Positions 1-9,119 of a DNA stretch of 36,424 nucleotides are shown here, one piece after another. Location of the stretch: contig JAURCL010000016.1 of assembly GCA_030828465.1 (NCBI GenBank), forward strand, positions 1 to 36,424, read 5' to 3'. The translations under genes were made by a program, and so were the position numbers. The stretch is from Acidimicrobiales bacterium (GTDB lineage Bacteria > Actinomycetota > Acidimicrobiia > Acidimicrobiales > Ilumatobacteraceae). Positions within the stretch are counted from its first letter, which is position 1; every line of letters begins with the position of its first letter. The notes under the pieces are model-generated. The model was not told the origin of the DNA, made no database searches, and saw nothing but the letters and a program-made list of their open reading frames with translations.

Positions 1-579
1 CATGGTCATCCCGATATCGCCGGCATCGGTCGCGAGGAGCGCCCAGAGCGACCAGAGGGTCGCAGCCGACACCCCGACCGAGACCAAGGTGTCCATCGTC
101 GCCTGACCGTGGCGCAGGTTGCGCCACATGGCGTTGTGGAAGGGCCACGCCGACCAGGTCGAGACCGGGAGCGCGAGTGCGAGCGTCACCCACTGCCAGC
201 CGTCGAACTGGAGAGGGGAGATCATCGACAGTGCGAGGACCGGGGTCCCGAGGACCGCAGCGACGACGAGTCGACCTCGCAGGTCGGTGAGTCGACGATC
301 GGAGTGTGTGGTGTCGTCGTGATCACTTCGGGAGGCTCCATAGCCAACGCCGATGACCGTGGCCACACAGTCGTCGATGACCGAGTCGAGGCCGTGCTCG
401 CGAAGCAGGGTCGGGTCGATGGTGATTCGAGCGCGCTCGGTCGCGTAGTTCACGCTCGCGGTGATGCCCACGGAACGATTGAGGTGCCGCTCGATGCGCG
501 TGGCACATGCCGCGCAGGTCATCCCGGTGACCGAGAGGTCGACCGCCGCGCCGTCGAGGGTGGCTGGTTCAGCCGACAT
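1..579 (-). CDS. copA: Copper-translocating P1B-type ATPase, N-terminal part (cut by window edge)
   Basis: The frame is open from an ATG at 579 to base 1, so only the first 193 residues are visible. Residues about 12-78 form a heavy-metal-associated domain with GMTCAAC at 19-25, whose Cys22 and Cys25 would bind Cu(I). Hydrophobic segments lie at about 103-121, 130-147 and 165-184. HGQATMDTLVSVG at 157-169 matches the conserved N-terminal membrane region of copper P1B ATPases. The CPC, DKTGT and HP motifs would lie outside the window, so metal specificity is inferred from the HMA motif and from the copZ neighbour. The start overlaps the end of copZ by 11 bases, which suggests translational coupling. 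Confidence 0.9.
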   Translation of the reverse strand, partial: MSAEPATLDGAAVDLSVTGMTCAACATRIERHLNRSVGITASVNYATERARITIDPTLLREHGLDSVIDDCVATVIGVGYGASRSDHDDTTHSDRRLTDLRGRLVVAAVLGTPVLALSMISPLQFDGWQWVTLALALPVSTWSAWPFHNAMWRNLRHGQATMDTLVSVGVSAATLWSLWALLATDAGDIGMTM

Positions 580-775
580 CGAAGCCGGCCTCATCGATCG
601 CCGCGACGATGCGCTCGCGATCGAGGGAGGTTCCGGTGACCGTCACCGTCTTCGCATCGAGGTCAACGAGCACGGCCGACACGCCGTCGAGCGTCGAGAC
701 CTCGGTGGTGACCGCCGCCTCGCAGTGACCGCAGGTCATCCCGGGAACGCTAAGCACCATCGAGTGCGAGTCCAC
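569..775 (-). CDS. copZ: Heavy-metal-associated (HMA) copper chaperone
   Basis: This 68-residue protein is a single HMA domain with PGMTCGHC at residues 11-18, so Cys15 and Cys18 are the metal ligands. Such proteins carry Cu(I) in the cytosol and pass it to a P1B ATPase or a copper sensor. It lies directly upstream of copA and overlaps it. The start taken here is GTG at 775; an in-frame ATG at 760 would remove five residues without touching the domain, and neither has a strong ribosome binding site. It follows the hydrolase gene after 9 bases, so it may be read from the same transcript. No CsoR- or CueR-type regulator is visible in the window. Confidence 0.9.
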   Translation of the reverse strand: MDSHSMVLSVPGMTCGHCEAAVTTEVSTLDGVSAVLVDLDAKTVTVTGTSLDRERIVAAIDEAGFDVG

Positions 776-784
776 GAGGTCAGC

Positions 785-1540
785 CTAGGCGGTGGGCCTG
801 AGTCTTCGCTCGAGGAACGCGAGCACTTCCCCAACCGAGACGTCATCGCGCTGTTCGGTGAGCACCGAGTGATCAGACGACGCCGAACTCGGCAGTTCAA
901 CAGCGATGAAGGCGTCGCCGAGGAGACGTCTGAGCGTCTCGAACCGTGTGCCGACCATTCGGTCTCCGGTGAAGCGGAGTCCGAGTACCTCGCATCCATT
1001 CGAGGCGCGCTGCACCACCGCCTCGAGATCGTCCGGAGACAGGCTCAGATCGCCGGCCCGGTCAGCGCCCACGGCGATCGGAAGGGACGGCTGCGACAGC
1101 ACCGGGGCCTGCATCAACTCGTCGACCATCATCCCGAGGGCGAAGCCCCCGGAGAAGCACATCCCGACGGCACCGATCCCCGATCCACCCACCTCGGCGT
1201 GGAGGGAGCGGCCGAGGGCCCGGAGCCAACCGATGACTGGCGACGTGCGCCCAACCGCCCAGGTGGTGAACTCCGATGAGACGCAGACCCTCGCGAAGGT
1301 CGAGGCGAGGTAGCCGCGGCTCGGCGGCCGATCGGGGGTCCCGACGAGAACCGGCATGGCGACCGTGAAGCCTCGGTCCACGACCTCCTCGGCGAAGCGC
1401 TTCACCTTCGGGGTGATACCGGGGATCTCATGGATGACGATGACGAGCGGGCCCGAGCCGCGACGGAACACCCCGTGGGTGATCCCCGCGGCGGTGAATT
1501 CCGAGTGCTCCCAGCCGTCCAGGGTGTTGTCGGTGGTCAT
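785..1540 (-). CDS. Dienelactone hydrolase family protein
   Basis: The protein has 251 residues and an alpha/beta-hydrolase fold of the dienelactone hydrolase type. The nucleophile motif G-M-C-F-S-G-G places Cys128. Glu38 in HEIPG, Asp193 in FTGDRMVG and His224 in SSDHSV match the Glu, Asp and His of the family's catalytic centre. Members hydrolyse dienelactones or other small esters and lactones; the substrate here cannot be told from sequence. The ATG at 1540 overlaps the TGA of the upstream kinase-like gene by 4 bases (ATGA), so the two are probably translated together. No chlorocatechol or other aromatic-degradation genes accompany it, which argues against a classical ClcD role. Confidence 0.88.
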   Translation of the reverse strand: MTTDNTLDGWEHSEFTAAGITHGVFRRGSGPLVIVIHEIPGITPKVKRFAEEVVDRGFTVAMPVLVGTPDRPPSRGYLASTFARVCVSSEFTTWAVGRTSPVIGWLRALGRSLHAEVGGSGIGAVGMCFSGGFALGMMVDELMQAPVLSQPSLPIAVGADRAGDLSLSPDDLEAVVQRASNGCEVLGLRFTGDRMVGTRFETLRRLLGDAFIAVELPSSASSDHSVLTEQRDDVSVGEVLAFLERRLRPTA

Positions 1541-2556
1541 GATCCGAGGGACTCCAATGCTCGGTCGGCGAGCTCCTCGACCGCGGTTCGGAACGTGGCG
1601 AGTAGCTCGGGTGAGGCCTCATCGCCCATGGCGCCGTGGATGTAGCGGGCGTAGACGCCCTCGGAGATCGCGGCGAGCCGGAAGCACGAGAAGGCGACGT
1701 AGTAATCGATGCCGTCGACATCGAGGCCCGATCGATCGGCGTAGCGGCCGACGATTTCCTCATATGAGGGGAAACCCTCGAGCCCGGTCGGGTCGTTGTG
1801 GCGCGCGCGGGCCGGGTCGCCACCAGCCCAGTAGACGCCGAGATAGCCGAGGTCAGCGAGCGGGTCTCCGAGGGTGCATAACTCCCAGTCGAGTACCGCC
1901 GCGATGCGGCCGGTGGCGGTGTCGGTCAAGCAATTCCCGAAACGGAAGTCACCATGAGCGACCGCCACAGCCTGCTGCGACGGAACCGCAGCCGCGAGAC
2001 GCCGCGCGACCTCATCGACGGCGGGGAGGTCACGGGTCTTCGACTGCTCCCATTGGCTCGACCACCGGCGCACCTGTCGCTCCACATAACCGTCGCGCTT
2101 CGCCAGATCACCGAGGCCGATCGCATCGACATCGGCGGCGTGAAGGTCAGCGAGAACGTCGATGAGGTGCAGTGCCGCGGCCCGTCGAACATCGGGCGTC
2201 ATATGCGCGGCGCGCTCAGGCGAATCCAGCACCTCACCGTCCACGAAGGACATGACATAGAACGGGGCCCCGTTGACCGACTCGTCTTCGCAGAGTCCGA
2301 GCGTGGTTGGCACCGGGACCGAGGTGGTACCGACCGCCGAGATGATCCGGTGCTCCCGAGCCATGTCGTGAGCGGTGGCGAGCACATGGCCGAGTGGGGG
2401 GCGGCGCAGCACAAACCGGGTTCCGGACGCGTCGGTCACGCGATACGTGAGGTTGGAGCGTCCTCCCTCGATCGTCTCGAAGGTGAACGGTTCAGTGAGC
2501 CCGTCGACGTTGCGCGTCAGCCAGTCAGAGACCGGGGCGACATTGATCCCGAGCAC
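1537..2556 (-). CDS. Aminoglycoside phosphotransferase-family protein (ACAD10/11-like kinase)
   Basis: The predicted protein has 339 residues. It carries the nucleotide-binding start GGRSNLTYRV (31-40), VLRRPP (49-54), the catalytic loop HGDFRFGN (201-208) and the metal-binding region LDWELCTLGDPLADLGY (222-238). This is the APH fold as found in proteins related to the kinase domain of ACAD10/ACAD11, which act on hydroxyacyl-CoA. In actinobacteria these are often annotated as phosphotransferases of unknown substrate. I chose the GTG at 2556 because family homology begins only there. An ATG at 2625 would add 23 low-complexity residues and overlap the upstream wall-hydrolase gene by 37 bases. 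Antibiotic resistance is not implied. Confidence 0.85.
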   Translation of the reverse strand: MLGINVAPVSDWLTRNVDGLTEPFTFETIEGGRSNLTYRVTDASGTRFVLRRPPLGHVLATAHDMAREHRIISAVGTTSVPVPTTLGLCEDESVNGAPFYVMSFVDGEVLDSPERAAHMTPDVRRAAALHLIDVLADLHAADVDAIGLGDLAKRDGYVERQVRRWSSQWEQSKTRDLPAVDEVARRLAAAVPSQQAVAVAHGDFRFGNCLTDTATGRIAAVLDWELCTLGDPLADLGYLGVYWAGGDPARARHNDPTGLEGFPSYEEIVGRYADRSGLDVDGIDYYVAFSCFRLAAISEGVYARYIHGAMGDEASPELLATFRTAVEELADRALESLGS

Positions 2557-2588
2557 GATTAGACGGTAGTTGGCCCGAGCGCGGTCGG

Positions 2589-3725
2589 TCAGCCCGGACG
2601 ACCGACCGCCACGACCTTCCCCCATCGGACATTGGCGACCTTCACGTGGGTTCCGGTATTCGGGGCGTGGACCAATTGACCGTTGCCGAGGTAGATGCCG
2701 ACGTGGCTGATCGGCGAGTAGTAGAAGAGCAGGTCCCCGGGCTGCGCCGCGGCGATCGGCACGCGCGGGATCGCGGCCGCCTGCATCCGCGAGTTACGCG
2801 GCAGGTTGATGCCGGCCTGAGCCCAGGCGTAATAAGTGAGTCCGGAACAGTCGAAGGCGACACCGGGCGAGGCCTGCGCGTAGCGATACGGAACACCCAA
2901 CTGGCCGAGGGCGGCTTGGATGGCAACGCCAGCGAGTCCGCTCGGCGCCGGATAGTTCGTGATGATCGGGGCCGAGGCACCTGATCCGCCTCCCGAGCCC
3001 GTTGAGGACCCACCGGCCGAGGCCCCCGCGGCAGCGGCCGCCCGTTGGGCCTCGAGCTCCCGTTGTAGGCGTTCGAAGGCCTCTTGGGAGCGTCGCTGCT
3101 CTTCTGCCTCAATCAGATCCCCGAGTCGTGCCTCAGCTTCGGACTTCGCGTCCTCGTAGGCCGAGGTCCATTCCTCGACGAGGGCCAATTTGTCCGAGAT
3201 ATCGGTCGAGAGCGCAGCCGACTCCGAGCGGAGGCGATCGAGCTCCGCTCGCTCGAGGCCGAGCTCGCGAATGGTCTCACCCAGATCGTCCGTGGTTCCC
3301 GCTCCGACGGACAGCGCGATCCGCGAGTACTGATCGCGCTGGAGGTTGTCGCTGTAGGTCGCCGCGTCGGAGAGGAGGGGGCCGAGCACATCGGTGCCCG
3401 AGCGCGTGAACGCTCGGACCGCGACCGTCGCCAGATCCCCCTGGAGCGCAGACAACTCCGACTCGCGCTCCGCCACGCGTGACTCGGCGAGCGCGATGTC
3501 CTCCGACAGCCGTCGCTGATCGTCCATGGCGACGGCGTAGTCCTCAGCGAGCGTGTCCGCCTTGATGTGGAGCCGGTCGAGCTCGTCGACGATGCGCTCC
3601 ACCTCCCGGCGCTGGTCATCGATCGACTGGGCGCCAACGACCGAGGGCATCAGCACCGTCGAGACGAGAATGACCGCAGACGCAGCCACCGCGCGGCGGC
3701 GCAACGGATGAGGGCCATCGAACAT
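2589..3725 (-). CDS. Secreted NlpC/P60 peptidoglycan endopeptidase with coiled-coil N-terminus
   Basis: The protein has about 378 residues. A basic start and hydrophobic stretch (about residues 10-33, ending near VVGAQS) form a signal peptide. A long charged helical region (about 35-230) should form a coiled coil, and a Ser/Gly-rich linker (about 235-255) leads to an NlpC/P60 domain. The catalytic Cys is in FDCSGL (about 293), the His in ISHVGIYLG (about 341), and the third polar residue is the His in LVHAP (about 353). This layout matches RipA-like D,L-endopeptidases that cut stem peptides during division. ATG 3725 was preferred over the in-frame GTG at 3731, which adds two residues. A TAATAT hexamer lies just upstream, so the message may have a very short leader. 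Confidence 0.92.
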   Translation of the reverse strand: MFDGPHPLRRRAVAASAVILVSTVLMPSVVGAQSIDDQRREVERIVDELDRLHIKADTLAEDYAVAMDDQRRLSEDIALAESRVAERESELSALQGDLATVAVRAFTRSGTDVLGPLLSDAATYSDNLQRDQYSRIALSVGAGTTDDLGETIRELGLERAELDRLRSESAALSTDISDKLALVEEWTSAYEDAKSEAEARLGDLIEAEEQRRSQEAFERLQRELEAQRAAAAAGASAGGSSTGSGGGSGASAPIITNYPAPSGLAGVAIQAALGQLGVPYRYAQASPGVAFDCSGLTYYAWAQAGINLPRNSRMQAAAIPRVPIAAAQPGDLLFYYSPISHVGIYLGNGQLVHAPNTGTHVKVANVRWGKVVAVGRPG

Positions 3726-3744
3726 GACCACCGAAGGCTAGCCA

Positions 3745-3750
3745 ATATTA
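3745..3750 (-). promoter_or_regulatory. Candidate -10 box of the NlpC/P60 gene
   Basis: Read on the minus strand this is TAATAT, five of six bases matching the sigma-70-type -10 consensus, in an AT-rich patch that stands out from the GC-rich surroundings. It ends 20 bases before the ATG at 3725, so transcription would start about 10-15 bases before the gene. I found no convincing -35 hexamer 16-18 bases upstream. Confidence 0.35.
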
Positions 3751-3762
3751 CGAATGTGTTGC

Positions 3763-3781
3763 GATCAGAGGCTTGCTGATC
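3763..3781 (-). terminator. Small hairpin after guaA
   Basis: GATCAG and CTGATC form a perfect 6-bp stem around a 7-base loop, 12 bases past the guaA stop. There is no T-run after it, so it is at best a weak terminator or a transcript end structure. Confidence 0.25.
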
Positions 3782-3793
3782 CCAGCCGTGACG

Positions 3794-5383
3794 TCACTCC
3801 CACTCGATAGTGCCCGGCGGCTTCGACGTCACGTCATAGGCCACCCGGTTGATCCCTGGCACCTCATTGATGATTCGCTGCGACATCCGCTCCAGCAGGT
3901 CATATGGCAGACGCGCCCAATCGGCGGTCATCGCGTCATCACTGGTCACCGCGCGAATAATGATCGGGTGCCCGTACGTGCGCTCATCCCCCATCACACC
4001 GACCGAGCGGATGTCGGGCAACACCGCGAAGGCCTGCCAGATCTCGCGCTCGAGCCCGGCAAGTGCGATCTCCTCGCGGACGATCGCGTCTGCCGCCTGC
4101 AGGGTCTGAACACGCTCCGGCGTCACCTCGCCGATGATCCGCACCCCGAGACCGGGACCGGGGAACGGCTGACGCCACACCATCTCATCGGGAAGACCGA
4201 GCTCCGTGCCAAGGGCGCGCACCTCGTCCTTGAAGAGCTCGCGAAGGGGCTCGACCAGCTCCAACGTCATGTCGTCGGGAAGCCCGCCAACGTTGTGGTG
4301 ACTCTTGATCACCTCGGCTGTGCCGTCGGCACCCCCGCTCTCGATGAGGTCCGGGTACAGGGTCCCCTGCACGAGGAACTCAGCCTCGGTCAACCCACCC
4401 GTGTTCTCCTCGAAAATGCGGACAAACAACTCGCCGATCGCCTTGCGTTTCGCCTCCGGCTCGGTGATGCCAGCGAGACGCTCAAAGAAACGAGATCCCG
4501 CGTCGACGTGAATGAGGTCGATCCCCATATTGCGCCGGAAGGTCTCGAGCACCTGCTCGGTCTCGCCTCGGCGCATGAGGCCGGTGTCGACGTACACACA
4601 GGTCAACTGCGAGCCGACCGCCCGATGGACGAGCGCCGCAGCGACCGACGAATCAACCCCTCCGGAAAGCCCGCAGATCACCCTCGACGAGCCCACCTGC
4701 GCTCTGATCGACTCGATCTGCTCGACGATCACCGACGACATCGCCCAGGACGGCTCGCAGCCGGCAAGATCGTGCAGGAATCGCTTCAGCACCGCCGACC
4801 CGTGGGGAGAGTGCACCACTTCGGGATGGAACTGGACCCCCCAGATCCGTCGCTCGTCGTTCTCGAGCACGGCAACGGGAGCATCCGGGGTCGCGGCGAC
4901 GCCACGGAAACCACCGGGCACCTCGGTGATCGCGTCGAAGTGGCTCATCCAGACATCGTGAGTTTCGGGAAGACCATCGAGGAGCGAGGAGGTCGAGTCG
5001 ATGGTCATGAGGGCGCGGCCGTACTCCCCGCGCTCGCGCCGGCCGACCGTGCCGCCCAATTGCGAGGCGATCAGCTGCGCCCCATAACAGATGCCGAGGA
5101 TCGGCACACCGAGGTCATAGACCTCCGGGTCGAGCAGCGGGGCACCATCGACATGGACGCTCTTCGGACCACCCGACAGGATGATCGCTGAAGGTTCCCG
5201 CTCCGCGAACTCCGCCGCTGTCAGCCGATGCGGCACGATCTCGGAGTACACCGACTGCTCACGGACTCGGCGGGCAATCAACTGGGCGTACTGAGCACCG
5301 AAGTCGACGACCAGCACCTTCTGACGAGCCTCGGTTGAGGTGGGTGCTGCGCTGTCTCCGGTCAAGCACCCGATGGTAGACAC
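3794..5383 (-). CDS. guaA: GMP synthase (glutamine-hydrolysing)
   Basis: The enzyme converts XMP, ATP and glutamine to GMP in purine synthesis. It has 529 residues from the chosen GTG at 5383. The class I glutamine amidotransferase domain fills about residues 23-205 with Cys99 in GICYGAQ and His186 and Glu188 in QFHPEV. The ATP-pyrophosphatase domain follows, with the P-loop SGGVDSS at 240-246, and the C-terminal dimerisation domain ends in KPPGTIEWE, as is usual for GuaA. All catalytic motifs are intact. The GTG at 5383 leaves a 22-residue leader before VLVVDFGAQ; another in-frame GTG at that Val is possible. The plus-strand gene starts only 5 bases away, so each promoter must lie inside the other gene. 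Confidence 0.97.
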   Translation of the reverse strand: MSTIGCLTGDSAAPTSTEARQKVLVVDFGAQYAQLIARRVREQSVYSEIVPHRLTAAEFAEREPSAIILSGGPKSVHVDGAPLLDPEVYDLGVPILGICYGAQLIASQLGGTVGRRERGEYGRALMTIDSTSSLLDGLPETHDVWMSHFDAITEVPGGFRGVAATPDAPVAVLENDERRIWGVQFHPEVVHSPHGSAVLKRFLHDLAGCEPSWAMSSVIVEQIESIRAQVGSSRVICGLSGGVDSSVAAALVHRAVGSQLTCVYVDTGLMRRGETEQVLETFRRNMGIDLIHVDAGSRFFERLAGITEPEAKRKAIGELFVRIFEENTGGLTEAEFLVQGTLYPDLIESGGADGTAEVIKSHHNVGGLPDDMTLELVEPLRELFKDEVRALGTELGLPDEMVWRQPFPGPGLGVRIIGEVTPERVQTLQAADAIVREEIALAGLEREIWQAFAVLPDIRSVGVMGDERTYGHPIIIRAVTSDDAMTADWARLPYDLLERMSQRIINEVPGINRVAYDVTSKPPGTIEWE

Positions 5384-5388
5384 AGGAC

Positions 5389-5835
5389 GTGACTCGTCCC
5401 CACCTCTCCGCCCCGCCACATCGGCTGGCCACGTTGCTCCTCGCGGCCATCGTGGCGCTCCTCGCGATGAGCGCTCCTGCGGCCGCCGACGCGCCCGCGG
5501 GCACCCCGGCGATGTCCGCACCTGCTCAGAGCGACGGTGGGGAGAACGATTTCCTGCCTCCGGATCGGGATCTCACCGAGTGTGTGAGCGCGCTACCCAA
5601 GCCCGGTTGCGGGAGCGAGGCTCGCGGTGGCTGGCGTCAGACGGCGGTCTTCTTGGCGGTGCTCGGTGGTCTCGGCTTCATCGCCTGGCGGGTCATCGCG
5701 GGTGCCCGTGCAGCCGGTCGAGCAAGTCGACCAGCACGTGCGCCGTCGCCCCCCACACCGTCTCATCAGCCAGCTCGAAGAAGTGGAGCAGACGATCCGT
5801 CGGAGGACGCCCCCACACCTCCGAATGGTGGGTGA
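5389..5835 (+). CDS. Predicted exported/membrane protein of unknown function
   Basis: This is the only plus-strand gene I accept. It starts with GTG and encodes 148 residues. Residues 1-33 look like a signal peptide (Arg/His-rich start, an Ala/Leu-rich core, then Ala-rich sequence). Residues 34-80 are polar with Cys65 and Cys74, which could form a disulphide. Residues 85-104 are a clear transmembrane helix followed by Arg-rich sequence, a typical stop-transfer pattern. The last 40 residues are Pro/Ser/Ala-rich and lie over the 3' end of the NUDIX gene (143 bases antisense), so their composition may just reflect that gene. I do not recognise the family. The signal-linker-TM order supports a real protein rather than a shadow frame. 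Confidence 0.6.
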   Translation: MTRPHLSAPPHRLATLLLAAIVALLAMSAPAAADAPAGTPAMSAPAQSDGGENDFLPPDRDLTECVSALPKPGCGSEARGGWRQTAVFLAVLGGLGFIAWRVIAGARAAGRASRPARAPSPPTPSHQPARRSGADDPSEDAPTPPNGG

Positions 5836-6361
5836 GCGGCGACACCAACTCGTGGAGTCCGACCCACATCACCCGCTCCACCTCACCGCTGGCCGGTCGC
5901 AGATCCGGACGACCCTCGACCACCGCGACCTTCGGCACGATGTAACTCCGACTGACCACGGTGTTGAGGTGATCGAGTTCGCCGACGATCCGCACCGAGC
6001 GGGGATCAAGTCCGACCTCCTCCTCGGCCTCTCGGAGCGCCGTCTCCGTGGGCGACTCACCGGGATCCATCCGACCACCGGGGAAGCTCATCTCCCCACG
6101 ATGGTTGCGCAGATGCATCGACCGTCGCGTCAACAACACCTCGGGGCCACGCTCGAACGAGAGCGTCACGAGCACCGCCGAATGGCGAGCTCCGGTGAAC
6201 GCCGGTTGTAGAGGTCCGTCCTCAGAGGGAACGACCGATCGAAGGCGGTCGAAATCAACATCGACAGTGACGTCGGTGTGAACCCAACTGGCTGGAGGGC
6301 CGGGGCTCCACTGGTCCGGTCGCGGGACGACCTGTCGACCCCCGCGAGGGGCGTCGGTCAC
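5693..6361 (-). CDS. NUDIX hydrolase, CoA-pyrophosphatase type
   Basis: The protein has 222 residues from GTG 6361. The NUDIX box runs from about residue 96 to 118 with all signature residues (G-x5-E-x7-RE-x2-EE-x-G). Just before it, LLTRRS and HRGEMSFPGG match the UPF0035 signature of coenzyme A pyrophosphatases (NudL, human NUDT7/8), which split CoA and related dinucleotides into phosphopantetheine and 3',5'-ADP. The start was fixed by a 4-base GTGA overlap with the small gene upstream; the open frame continues to 6472 but would read through that whole gene. Its 3' end overlaps the plus-strand membrane-protein gene. Confidence 0.92.
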   Translation of the reverse strand: MTDAPRGGRQVVPRPDQWSPGPPASWVHTDVTVDVDFDRLRSVVPSEDGPLQPAFTGARHSAVLVTLSFERGPEVLLTRRSMHLRNHRGEMSFPGGRMDPGESPTETALREAEEEVGLDPRSVRIVGELDHLNTVVSRSYIVPKVAVVEGRPDLRPASGEVERVMWVGLHELVSPLTHHSEVWGRPPTDRLLHFFELADETVWGATAHVLVDLLDRLHGHPR

Positions 6362-6528
6362 TCGGCGCGGGCCGACCAGCCGTTCTCGGCGAGGTCGCGG
6401 AGCACCTCGGCAAGTCCGGCGGTCTTCAGGTTGGCGAGCACCTTCCCGGGGAGTTGCTCCCCTCGCTCCCACTCGTCCCAGGCGGTCATCAGCTTGTTGA
6501 TATCGGGGGCGGGGCGCTCGAAGCTCAT
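6358..6528 (-). CDS. Small conserved-looking protein of unknown function (56 residues)
   Basis: An ATG at 6528 opens 56 codons ending in a TGA that overlaps the NUDIX start by 4 bases. The protein begins MSFERPAPDINKLM, continues with the acidic and aromatic segment AWDEWERGEQLPGKV and then NLKTAGLAEVLRDLAENGW. It is compact, helical-looking, and has no Cys, signal peptide or membrane segment. From memory, short proteins with the pattern ERPAPDIN...WEWERG..PGK.L..LKTAG occur in actinobacteria, but I cannot search to confirm this. The overlap implies co-translation with the NUDIX enzyme. No function can be assigned. Confidence 0.75.
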   Translation of the reverse strand: MSFERPAPDINKLMTAWDEWERGEQLPGKVLANLKTAGLAEVLRDLAENGWSARAE

Positions 6529-6559
6529 TCCCTCAGCCTACGGACCGTGCCCACTCGCG

Positions 6560-6925
6560 TCACCCGGTGCGCCGTGACCGACGCGAGGCGCGCGACTCCC
6601 ACTGGGTGATCGGGATCAACGCACCGAGCAGGAGACCGATGCCCAGCACCACAACACGGGTGAGCGTCGACAACTCGATCCACCACTGGACCCCGAGCAC
6701 CACAGCCCCAGCCGCGAGCGCGACATCGACCACCCGGTGCTGTTTGCGCGTCGTCAGACGGAAAGCGCCGAGTGGGCCGTCAACCACCGCGACATTGATC
6801 AACAGCGCAGCGGCCAGCACCCGGGGCCAGATGCCGTCATCCACCCGGAGCACATGGGAGAGCAGCGCCAGCGCCAGCACATACTCGAGTGCCTGATGCG
6901 CCCAGAACGGTCGCTTGAACGCCAC
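6560..6925 (-). CDS. Small integral membrane protein of unknown function
   Basis: GTG 6925 opens a 121-residue protein with four likely transmembrane helices at about 11-27, 34-50, 65-83 and 89-106 and a basic tail ending SRRSRRTG. The few charged residues lie in the short loops (LRVDDG, RLTTRKQHR). I do not recognise the family. The gene stands after the groEL stem-loop and 31 bases before the 56-residue gene, so it probably heads the small operon with the NUDIX gene. Confidence 0.78.
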   Translation of the reverse strand: MAFKRPFWAHQALEYVLALALLSHVLRVDDGIWPRVLAAALLINVAVVDGPLGAFRLTTRKQHRVVDVALAAGAVVLGVQWWIELSTLTRVVVLGIGLLLGALIPITQWESRASRRSRRTG

Positions 6926-6961
6926 ACGGTCAACCTAGGTGGCGCCTGACACCGAACGCGA

Positions 6962-6989
6962 CGATGCCCGGGGCGAACCCCGGGCATCG
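6962..6989 (-). terminator. Strong stem-loop after groEL
   Basis: A perfect 12-bp inverted repeat (CGATGCCCGGGG and CCCCGGGCATCG) flanks a 4-base loop that reads TTCG on the transcribed strand, a UUCG-type stable tetraloop. It lies 43 bases past the groEL stop. There is no T-run, so it may act as a GC-rich terminator common in high-GC actinobacteria or as a 3'-end stabiliser. Apart from it I see nothing in the 6926-7032 gap. Confidence 0.7.
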
Positions 6990-7032
6990 CTGTCGACGTC
7001 AGGCGTCGGGACCGGTCACGAGGACCGGGCGG

Positions 7033-8673
<1,641 letters not shown>

Positions 8674-8678
8674 TTACC

Positions 8679-8972
8679 TCACTTCTCCACGATCGCGAGC
8701 ACGTCGCGGCTGGACAGGACGAGGAGCTCGTCGCCGTCGACGGTCACCTCGGTGCCGCCGTACTTCGAGTAGAGGACGGTGTCGCCCACCTTGATCTCGA
8801 GGGGGATGAGCTCGCCGGTGGCCTCGGCGCGCTTGCCGGAACCGACGGCGAGGACGGATCCCTGCTGCGGCTTCTCCTTGGCGGTATCGGGAATCACGAG
8901 ACCCGACGCGGTCTGCGTCTCGGCCTCGTTCGGCTTGACCACGATGCGGTCGTCGAGCGGCTTCAGGTTCAT
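8679..8972 (-). CDS. groS: Co-chaperonin GroES (10 kDa, Hsp10)
   Basis: The 97-residue protein starts [10 protein letters not shown], as GroES proteins do, and holds the mobile loop that binds GroEL at about residues 14-37 (including [10 protein letters not shown]). [11 protein letters not shown] follows and it ends VLAIVEK. The open frame extends upstream to 9050, but homology and length fix the ATG at 8972. It is the first gene of the groES-groEL operon, with a leader of about 90 bases downstream of two CIRCE operators. Confidence 0.99.
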   Translation of the reverse strand: MNLKPLDDRIVVKPNEAETQTASGLVIPDTAKEKPQQGSVLAVGSGKRAEATGELIPLEIKVGDTVLYSKYGGTEVTVDGDELLVLSSRDVLAIVEK

Positions 8973-9043
8973 TGGTGCATGCCTCCGTTGGCGTGAACGT
9001 TGACTGTGGGTGGGTCGGACCGGTTTACCGGCCCGCCGGGTCG

Positions 9044-9070
9044 TTAGCACTCGCTTGACCCGAGTGCCAA
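9044..9070. promoter_or_regulatory. CIRCE operator 1 (HrcA binding site)
   Basis: TTAGCACTC, a 9-base spacer and GAGTGCCAA match the CIRCE consensus TTAGCACTC-N9-GAGTGCTAA with one mismatch. It lies directly downstream of the candidate -10 box, where bound HrcA repressor would block groESL transcription until heat shock. Confidence 0.93.
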
Positions 9071-9099
9071 TGCTATGCCCCGGGGCCCGCCGTTAGCAA
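9070..9099 (-). promoter_or_regulatory. Candidate groESL promoter
   Basis: On the minus strand TTGCTA (9099-9094) and TAGCAT (9075-9070) are 18 bases apart and each matches four of six sigma-70-type consensus bases. The -35 sits inside CIRCE operator 2 and the -10 abuts operator 1, the expected geometry for repression by HrcA. Confidence 0.5.
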
Positions 9100-9119
9100 C
9101 CGGACCCCGAGAGTGCTAA
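9093..9119. promoter_or_regulatory. CIRCE operator 2 (HrcA binding site)
   Basis: TTAGCAACC, a 9-base spacer and a perfect GAGTGCTAA make a second CIRCE with two mismatches, both in the left arm. It starts 49 bases from operator 1. Its right arm overlaps the stop codon of maf (9116-9118), so operator and coding sequence share bases. Confidence 0.85.

Noticed and set aside
1537..2556. Aminoglycoside resistance gene
   Set aside because: The fold is shared, but the sequence resembles ACAD10/11-type kinases of metabolic context and nothing around it suggests resistance or transfer.
3773..5191. A 472-codon plus-strand open frame opposite guaA
   Set aside because: Its composition is that of antisense high-GC coding DNA and guaA is unmistakable on the other strand.
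9016..9035. Hairpin CCGGT-AA-ACCGG in the groES leader
   Set aside because: The 2-base loop and short stem make it unconvincing, and the CIRCE elements already explain the control of this region.
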